Source of the DNA: Pontederia crassipes
Lineage: Eukaryota > Streptophyta > Magnoliopsida > Commelinales > Pontederiaceae
DNA length: 64,000 nucleotides
Direction of reading: 5' to 3'
Assembly: GCA_030549335.1 (NCBI GenBank)
Contig: JAUKPH010000018.1
Coordinates: 8,928,001 to 8,992,000 of the forward strand
Below, in pieces: positions 56,745 through 64,000 of the stretch (position 1 is its first letter; each line of letters opens with the position of its first letter). The translations under genes were made by a program, and so were the position numbers. The notes beneath the pieces were generated by a model that did not search any database, was not told where the DNA came from, and worked only from the letters and a program-made list of their open reading frames with translations.

Positions 56745-58022
56745 TAGTCAACTGAGAAACTAATATAAAATTATATCTGAATTCTGGAATATATAGAACA
56801 TCAGATAGAATTATGTCTAAATTGATAATAAAAGAACCCTTATGAGTGACAACAGATTTATGACCATTAGGTAAGGTGACAAATTTTGTGGTCTTTAATT
56901 TAGTCACATTAATGAGGCCATGAACATTAGAAGTCATATGCTGTGAGGCTCCAGTGTCAACAATGCAGATATGACTATTATAATTGTGAAGATTCATACC
57001 TGCCATCAAACTAGAAACATCAGGTGCAATGTTTGTCTCCATTAACTTCAAGAAATGTTTATACTGATCATTTGAAAACATGTGCATTCTATTAGATGTA
57101 GAGGCTTTGTCAGCTCCTTCAATCCTCTCCTTTGAATCAAGGTCAGAATCTGCAGCAACATGATTAACAATTGCATTCTGATTCTGATTTTTCCCTTTGT
57201 TGAACTTAAAATTGGGTGGAAAACCTATCAGTCTATAGCACTGTGACTTCTTATGTCCAACCTTCTGACAGTGATCACATATGATAGAATAATCCTTTTT
57301 GCTCTTTCCTTGTTTAACATTTCCAAAGAAAGCTGAATTTTGTTGTTGTGCAAGAACTGAAATCTTGGTCCTATGTTCTTCCTCAGATATCATAGAAAAA
57401 ACTTGATTAAGGGAAGGAATTGGATGCATCAGGAGAATTTGAGATCGTGCCTGAGTGAATGAATCATTGAGTCCAAACAGAAATTTATATATTTTTGCTG
57501 ATCCAAATACTCTGAATATTCTTTCAGTGAATCCAACACTGGTATGTTTGGCACCATTAATGACAACTCTTCCCATAAGAATTTGAGTTTGTTAAAATAT
57601 TCCCCAACTGTTAAGGAACCTTGACTAATAGTGTCAATTTCACCCTGTAACATATAGATTTTTGTGGCATTTTTCCTTTGAAATCTTTGCTTAAGATCGA
57701 ACCAAACAATTCTTGCATCTTGATTATAGGCAACATTACTAATGAGACCTCTGGAAACTGAACTAATCATCCAAGAAATCACTAAAGCATTACAACATTT
57801 CCATTGAAAATGAAGGGATCGATCAATCGATTCAATCGAACATGATCCATCAATAAAACTGTGTTTATTTTTCGCCAGTAATGCATCGTAAAAAAAGTTG
57901 CTCCAATCTGAATAGTTACTGGAATCAACTAATGGATACGGAGTTAACGATTGGCTAGAAGATTCAGTGGAACTCAGATAAAGCAGATTGCTGATGTCGA
58001 TGGTAATCGTAGATGCATTCAA
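56745..58022 (-). pseudogene. Copia gag and protease, one frameshift
   Basis: ATG at 58022. The N-terminal gag (58022-57490) has SSNYSDWSNFFYDALLAKNK, WFDLKQRF and GEYFNKLKFLWEEL. After a frameshift near 57490 comes KFLFGLNDSFTQARSQIL, MHPIPSLNQVFSMISEEE and a zinc knuckle CDHCQKVGHKKSQC (C-x2-C-x4-H-x4-C, about 57240-57285). The protease active site is VDTGASQHM (about 56940-56966). The stretch DVLYIPEFRYNFILVSQLT ends it. Only one disruption is seen in about 425 codons, so this is one of the better preserved reading frames in the window. Gag makes the particle; protease matures it. The rest of pol is lost. Confidence 0.9.
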
Positions 58023-58132
58023 AGAAGAAGAAGAACTTGCAGAAGAGGAAGCCGTCCGATCAATTCAGGATAGCAATATCTAAAAACTGACCAAATGAAT
58101 TGAATTCTTCAATAATCAACATTCGGATCTTC

Positions 58133-58143
58133 CTCTGATACCA
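58133..58143 (-). other. Copia primer binding site
   Basis: Minus strand TGGTATCAGAG directly next to the LTR end (58144), complementary to initiator tRNA-Met. Confidence 0.88.
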
Positions 58144-58322
58144 TGTCAATAATTGAACAACTCAGCAATCTAGCATATCAACAGAGAAAAAGAAATCATT
58201 AGAACAACATGAACACGAAGACGCGAGAGGAAAGAGGAGGAAAGAAGAACAACTCAACTCCACCTTTTCAAAAGTTAGTTATTATCGGTATTACAAGAGA
58301 GTCTTATATATATGTACATTCA
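58144..58322 (-). repeat. Copia 5' LTR
   Basis: 179 bp, minus strand TGAATGTACATATATATAAG...AATTATTGACA. A TATA box (TATATATAAG) lies near its start, consistent with a promoter. The short length fits several small-LTR Copia lineages. Confidence 0.8.
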
Positions 58323-60164
58323 ACGTATAGATTCGAATCATTATTTGTTTCCTCAAGTTATCTGTTATCTGTATTGATAAAATGTTGAGCCACAAGTTAC
58401 TGAAAATGTAACAATTCACAACACTAGTTAATTAATGAAAAAAGATTTTAATAGTTTTCAAAAAATTGTTGGGCTCACAAAACTTTATGCATACCAGTAA
58501 ATTCCATTTGCTTAATTAAGCTTTGACCTATAAAAATTTTGAATGAATGCATGAAATTATGATTTTTTTGTCGTATACATGTATTAAATAAATAACTATA
58601 AAATGAATACGTACACTAATAAACTTGTAGGTCTTTATCGTTATTGGTTGGTCCTATTATGACAAAGGTACAAATTAAGAATGTTTATAATGTCGTTATG
58701 TATCTTATTGTATATGTAATTTTTTGAATGATCGATATTGTGAATATATTTTCATGTCTTGTATAAATTAAATAACATAGATAAACAATATAAGTTAAGT
58801 TACTAAATTTTGTTGGATCTATGTATTTATTAAATAATTCATTGTAAATAATATAATTTGTATAATTGTATATATGTAATCATTAGTATCGGTTGCTTCG
58901 ATCCATAACAAAAGTACAAATTCAAAATCTTTATATTGTTCATATATGTCTTATCAATATATATGCATTTTGTCAATATATGTAAACATGACGATCAAGT
59001 GAGCCAATTCTGAACTTACGTTCACCTATAATTAAAATTTGAATGAATGCGTTAGGAGTTTTTCACTTTATTTCATAAGAACATATATGCGTGAAATGAT
59101 GAATTATGTCTGATATATGCATTAAATAATTCATTGTGAAAAGAACACGTGTAGGTCTATATCATTATTCGTTGTCCCTATTTACGACAATGGTACAAAT
59201 TAAGAATGTTATATTGTCGATTTATAAGTCATCCTTATATGTATTTCTTTAATGATATTGTTGGAATATTTTCTAATCACATGAGCCAACTTATTGACTC
59301 TTTTACTTATTACCCAAATGATTTTCACTGTTAGTTTGTGCAAAGGGATTTAAAAAAAAAAGATTGATGTTATATATGGTAAGGAGTAAGAAACATAATG
59401 ATGCCAGGCATATGATGAGACAAGTGTGCATTCACCAGATAGTATTAGCTATTAATTCGTGAAACAATGTGGCCTTCACCTGAATGATGAAACTCGAGTT
59501 TAACTCATAACTATATATTCCCATGCATTTAATTCATCCTTTCTATAAATACATTAGTCATAGAATTCCATGTAATTGAAGCATTTATATATTTTTTGTA
59601 CTATCACACATATAGATTGTCACCATTAAAGTAAATTTATTCTTTAGATGAAAAAACGATCAAATATATAACAATAATTGAACTGGATTTTTAAAATATT
59701 GATTGTAACTTTATGATTATGATTTACAGAAAAGAAAATGTCTCTCTCCTTCTAACCAAAGAACTTCATCCTTAAGGAATGGAGTGTCAAGGGAGACGAT
59801 CTTGCAAGGGCCAATGTAGCAAAAAAAATGTGGTTGGAGGGAATTAATTCAATATGTTAAAAGCCCCAAAGCATGCATTCATATCATCAAGCATTTTGAA
59901 ACAAGAAGAAACTATCACTTATGATGCATGATTAGGTTTCTGTATTAGTGCTTGTCGCAATTTTTTTGTGGGATCTATTTTATTTCACTTGTAATTTTGT
60001 CTCGTCTTCGGAACAGCCAAACTAAGCAGACTTTGTTTCAAAAAGTTTAAAACTTTAGAAGGATAAGAACAGAAAACAAATTAATAAGGCATTACACTCT
60101 GTTTGGTGGAGGCAATTAATGAATTAACGAAACCCTTATCACCATTACTGGCAGTTATGCATAG
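58323..60164. repeat. Duplicated segment, copy C, main part
   Basis: It closely follows copy B 37626-39526, including the unit repeats and the central block. It stops at 'gcagttatgcatag' where CACTA-3 sequence begins. The zinc-finger tail and downstream part are absent. Confidence 0.78.
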
Positions 60165-61264
60165 ACATTATTTATATATTAGAAGAAATTTTAAAAGTTA
60201 TTTTTCTTGTTGCTACAAACATTATTATTATTATTGGACAAATATCCGGTGATTAAAAAAATAATAAAATTTTATATACTTGTCATTCAAATCATAAAAT
60301 ATTTTCAAAATTTAGAATTCTATATTTTATAAGATTCAACTCATTCATTAAATATTAAATCAATTTTCCATACAATATTCAATTCAAATATCATTCAAAT
60401 GTTTACAAAATTCCAAATAACTCTTCTAAAAAGAGGATGTTCAAGAACATATAACAAGACTTTTATTCCATTCATCTTCCTTTCTAATCCAACGAACATT
60501 CATAAAAAATCTATAAAATCAAAATGAGAATTAGTATTGATAATAACTAAAAATAACTTAGAAGCAATTAAGATTGGGCTGTAATTAGATTAAAAATTTA
60601 TTAGAATAAAAATGTATAATAAAATAACACATAAAACAAAAAGTATATTTTTTATTCATATTGACCCTGTGCTTCATGTGATTGTTCACAAGATTGTGGT
60701 ATTACTGAATTTTAGATTGTTGACTATATATGAACTCCATCATAATTAACCTTCCTTAGAAGCTACATGTTCCTTTAGCAGTTTGTTTTCTTTAGTATAA
60801 TTTATGTAATAATTCATGCTTGGAAGAGCTATTTCCTTTCATTTCTTTTGTTGTAGTCCTACCACCAAGGCCAATTGCATGACAATATTTTGTGAGAACC
60901 AAAACATCGCTCTACTACTTCTATTGCGGGAAGTGTAGGTGCAGCTTGTACAATCTCTTGTATTTCAGCCTAAAAAAAATAAAACTCATATTAATAAACA
61001 TTTCATGAAGATCAAATGAAAAACAATTATTAAACATACATATCTTTCAACTTTCAATGGCCACTGGTTCCACATGCTTGTTGTTTTTCAACTTCGATTT
61101 GTCCCATAAAAATAGTTACAGCATCCGTTGGGATACCATCTTTACCTCCCTTTACATATAAAAGACAATGAGATATAAAGTAAAAAAATGCAATATAAAC
61201 ATCATAGTAGAAATCATAATCATAATAATTTTAACAAATAATCATACCTTAAAACTTTTACTAT
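60165..61264 (-). mobile_element. CACTA-3 fragment, copy 3
   Basis: It matches 48010-49330 of copy 2 with internal deletions, including TNPA-like relics (about 60740-61260). It lacks the 3' terminus. It ends at a foreign CACTA tip at 61265. Confidence 0.75.
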
Positions 61265-61286
61265 CACTACAAGAAAATCGAGTAGT
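61265..61286 (+). mobile_element. Isolated CACTA tip
   Basis: CACTACAAGAAAATCGAGTAG, a terminus similar to the right end of CACTA-2, directly beside an LTR fragment. No partner end was found. Confidence 0.6.
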
Positions 61287-62160
61287 TGTAACGCCCCCAA
61301 ATCGACCTCCATCATGTGTCGAAGACCAACTTCTGGAGACGTTACGGATGCTATAACTTGGACTATCATGTTGACCATATTTCAGTCAAGAACTGAGGCA
61401 TGTAAGTGAAAATAAAGAATACAAATAAAGAAAAGTATAATTTTAATTGCGGAAGTCTAGGAAAGGAATGTGTCATCTCTATGGAATATCATAAGGTTCT
61501 ACATCATGAATCTACAAATGCGTAAGAAAAGAAACTAATAAATCCTTTGGCCAGAGCTTCGTCACCACACCTACTCCACATCGTCACTGATTTGGTCCTG
61601 TGAAAATCAGACATATGGGAGGAGATCCTCCCGTAAGCTTTACAGCCTAGTGGGGAACCACATGATATACAATGCATAAATTGAATAGAGAAATCAACGG
61701 TAAGGTAAAATAATTATCTTGAATAAAATACTTAAATGATAACATGGCAGCATCATAAATCATAATAAGAGATGAATAAGAAATATCATAAATCAATAGG
61801 ATCATATGATGCTCTATAAACTTAGAAACATGGCATGCTTGGTAATCTTAACAATAACTTGACTTGTCTTAATCATACTTCTTAGTCTTGGTTCATGTTT
61901 AGAAATCAGGGTGACTTTAGGTGCTTTTAGTTCTTGGGGTATGCCGAGCAAATAATACAGTCTTGTGCAGGTCAATGGGTGATCAATCCATGACTAAGGG
62001 AGCGATATTTATCTTGATACACTTGGATTGGATTGGCAGCACGTTATTCGTCTTCTATCTGAGTTTATCAATAGCTTTGAAATCTTGTTATTCATTGTTC
62101 AATCATGACATGGGAATGAAAAAAAGATCAATAGTAGAGTGAATCATCTTACAAATTTAT
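61287..62160 (-). mobile_element. Tekay-type LTR fragment (3' part of LTR)
   Basis: TGTAACGCCCCCAAATCGAC at 61287 is the reverse complement of the LTR end at 1983. The order of blocks ('aagctttacagcctagtgggg', 'gtcaatgggtgatca') is the reverse of 40880-41620. It lacks the proximal half, including the palindrome block. Confidence 0.8.
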
Positions 62161-62164
62161 ATCT

Positions 62165-64000
62165 TGAATCAAAACATCGCTCTATTATTTTATTACGGGA
62201 AGTGTAGGTGCAGCTTGTATAATCTCTTGTATTTCAGCCTAAAAAAAGTAAACTCATATTAAACATACATATCTTTCTATGATCACTGGTTCAACATGCT
62301 TGTTATTTTTCTTGCATGTCTCAAAAAAATAGTTGCAACATCCAGTGGGTTACCATATTTACCTCCCTTTTACATATAAAAGACAATGAAGTATCAAGTA
62401 AAAAATGAAAGAAAATAATATTATTATATACATGTTGAAAAATGAATTCTCTAAAGACTTATTGTCCACATGGTGTGGCATAATTAATTTTGCTCTGTTT
62501 CTTGTATTCCTTTAGCTTGCATCCTATATTAACATATAGCATACACAATAATGTTATATATATATATGCAATATAAACATCATAATAGAAATCATACTCA
62601 TAATAATTTTAACAAATAATCATACCTCAAAACTTTTACTATTATAATGCTCTTTAACAAGCCACTCCCAATCTCTTTTGTCCACTCAATTTGGCGCATT
62701 CATTAAAGCTTGTTGAATTGGCTAATCTTTCATATATTTGAAGTGCGTGCTTCCTCTCCATTTTTGCCATAGTTCTTTCATATGTCTCAAAACATTCTCA
62801 AACAAGTATTTTAGTACCATTAGCAAATTTAAAATGTTATATACGTAAATAATGGATATGATATAAAAAAATCTTTTTCAGGACTTACACAAATAAGTCT
62901 ACTAAAATAAAAGAAAAAATATTACCAGAACAGTAGCCCACATTTGTTCTTTCTCCACTGAGTCTATTATCAACAAGTTGCATCAATTGTTTGCTAGGTG
63001 CCATAGGCATAATATAAGAGTTATCAATATATAAGAAAATGTAATTATAAAAATTCATAACATTTTAAAAAACAAAACCACAAATTAAGCTTACTTCTTA
63101 AATCTACAAGGCAATTGATATTTTACATAGTTACATAATTAATTGACAAAAAATAGTTATATATCTACGAGAGAATTGAGTCCTCAGTTTTTTTTGTCCA
63201 ATAGAAAATCAAGATTTTGGTGGCCAAATGTACATCACTCATCGAAGAGGAAGAATAACCAGATATTCTTATACATATGACATATATGTGGTTAGCCTCT
63301 AATATAGTTTATGGAGACCAAAACAAAGGGAAATGCAAAAAGGACCTTGGAGACCAAAACAAAGGGGCATCATGTATAGCTTTTTCTACAATCACTAGTG
63401 GAGAAGTGCAATATACCTGTGGACAAGTGAAGAAACCTTCAAACTACAAGTCGAACCTTTAGAAAAAAAATACAAGCACATGGTGGAAGCGCGCGCAGCC
63501 GAATAAGAAGCACCGGCGGCCACTGAAGATTCCTCATGTGCAAAGACGGCCGTCACGGCCACTTGTGCGAGCCACCTCATAACTAGAGGTGGCCACTGAG
63601 GGCTGCTTCACATTCAAAGGCAGCCCCGACGATCGCCTCTATCGAAAGACAGCCATTGAGGGTTGTCTCATGCACAGAGGCAATTGTCGGGGCCACCTCT
63701 ATGCGAGAGGCAACCGTTGACGACCTCCTCACACATGAGGAGGCCACTGAGGGCTGCCTCACATGCAGAGGCAGCTCCCGACGGTTGCCTCTCGTGCAGA
63801 TGCAGCTATCGCGGCCACCTCTATGCATGAAATGGTCGTCGGCGGTCGCCTCTATGCGTGAGACGGCCGTCGGCAGCCGCTTCTATGCTAGAGGCGACCC
63901 TCGGTGTGAGGAAGTCGATTGGATCCGAGGGAAGAAGAAACGAGAGGGAGACGATGGGTCGCGCAATAGATCACGTACCTGCTTGCAGAGGATTGTGTAG
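62165..64000 (-). mobile_element. CACTA-3 fragment, copy 4, cut by window end
   Basis: It restarts at a point already present in copy 3 (compare 60897 and 62165) and follows copy 2 from about 48840 to 50300, then runs on in the array equivalent to 54637-55000. It includes TNPA-like relics (62165-62770). The uninterrupted array shows where the Gypsy element of copy 2 inserted. Confidence 0.78.
63500..63960. repeat. GC-rich CACTA-3 leader array, uninterrupted copy
   Basis: Units such as 'agaggcagccccgacgatcgcctctatcg' and 'gcctctcgtgcagatgcag'. AAAGG at 63616-63620 is the single-copy version of the Gypsy target site. Open frames on both strands are compositional. Confidence 0.82.

Larger units (their letters stand above)
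56745..58322 (-). mobile_element. Copia retrotransposon, 3'-truncated
   Basis: Minus-strand order: 5' LTR 58144-58322 (179 bp), primer site 58133-58143, gag and protease to about 56745; integrase, RT, RNase H and the 3' LTR are missing. The truncated end joins duplicated segment C. No target duplication can be checked because one end is lost. Confidence 0.85.

Noticed and set aside
63395..64000. Open frames at the right edge (61-114 codons)
   Set aside because: Same GC-rich array; no domain and not conserved between copies.
1..64000. Endogenous pararetrovirus sequences
   Set aside because: All reverse-transcribing relics show LTRs, gag or Athila/Tekay/Copia features; no movement-protein or caulimovirid-type signal was recognised by eye.

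Overview
This window is plant nuclear DNA, almost certainly from the repeat-rich heterochromatin of a flowering plant. The evidence is Ty3/Gypsy chromovirus (Tekay/Del-type) and Athila-type retrotransposons, a SIRE-like Copia LTR, a second Copia element, En/Spm (CACTA) DNA transposons with CACTACAAGAAAA ends, a hAT-type MITE and a fragment of a plant lectin-type receptor kinase. The species cannot be told from the sequence. I see no intact host gene, rRNA, tRNA or CRISPR array. Almost every recognisable coding stretch carries stops or frameshifts.

1-12.4 kb: a Tekay-type LTR at the left edge, a minus-strand Athila gag/protease relic, a SIRE-like LTR, then a minus-strand Tekay element (LTR, chromodomain, integrase, RNase H). 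A CACTA element (called CACTA-3 here) jumped into the RNase H domain of that Tekay element. A block of about 2.07 kb covering half of the CACTA and the second half of RNase H was later inverted.

9.8-28.9 kb: one minus-strand Athila element split by two CACTA elements of about 6.75 kb. CACTA-1 (12441-19184, target duplication CTA) is a deletion derivative with only TNPA-like exons, and a 3.05-kb LTR sits inside it (target duplication ATTTA). CACTA-2 (20180-26943, target duplication TTA) keeps a GC-rich leader, the N-terminal third of a TNP2-like transposase and a fuller set of TNPA-like exons. All carry dense subterminal arrays of TAGCGTCTC-like motifs.

28.9-60.2 kb: three copies (A, B, C) of a non-transposon segment. 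Copy A holds a broken C2H2 zinc-finger gene interrupted by an LTR (32475-35017) and a hAT MITE. Copy B is interrupted by a complete Tekay-type retrotransposon (39678-47116, target duplication CATCT; the uninterrupted paralogue is in copy A at 35350). Copy C abuts a dead lectin receptor kinase fragment and contains a truncated Copia element. Between B and C lies a second CACTA-3 copy, itself interrupted by a Gypsy element (50310-54636, target duplication AAAGG) that has lost most of pol.

60.2-64 kb: more CACTA-3 fragments broken by an LTR piece; the window ends inside the CACTA-3 GC-rich array.

The most interesting signals are (1) palindromic CpG-rich motif blocks (CGGTCGACCG or GGCACGGCCGTGCC types) inside LTRs of several unrelated families, apparently exchanged as cassettes at the same LTR position, (2) the nested insertion plus inversion at 5.1-9.8 kb, (3) GC-rich palindromic leader arrays in the CACTA elements, and (4) a perfect 66-bp-arm inverted repeat at 17538-17693.
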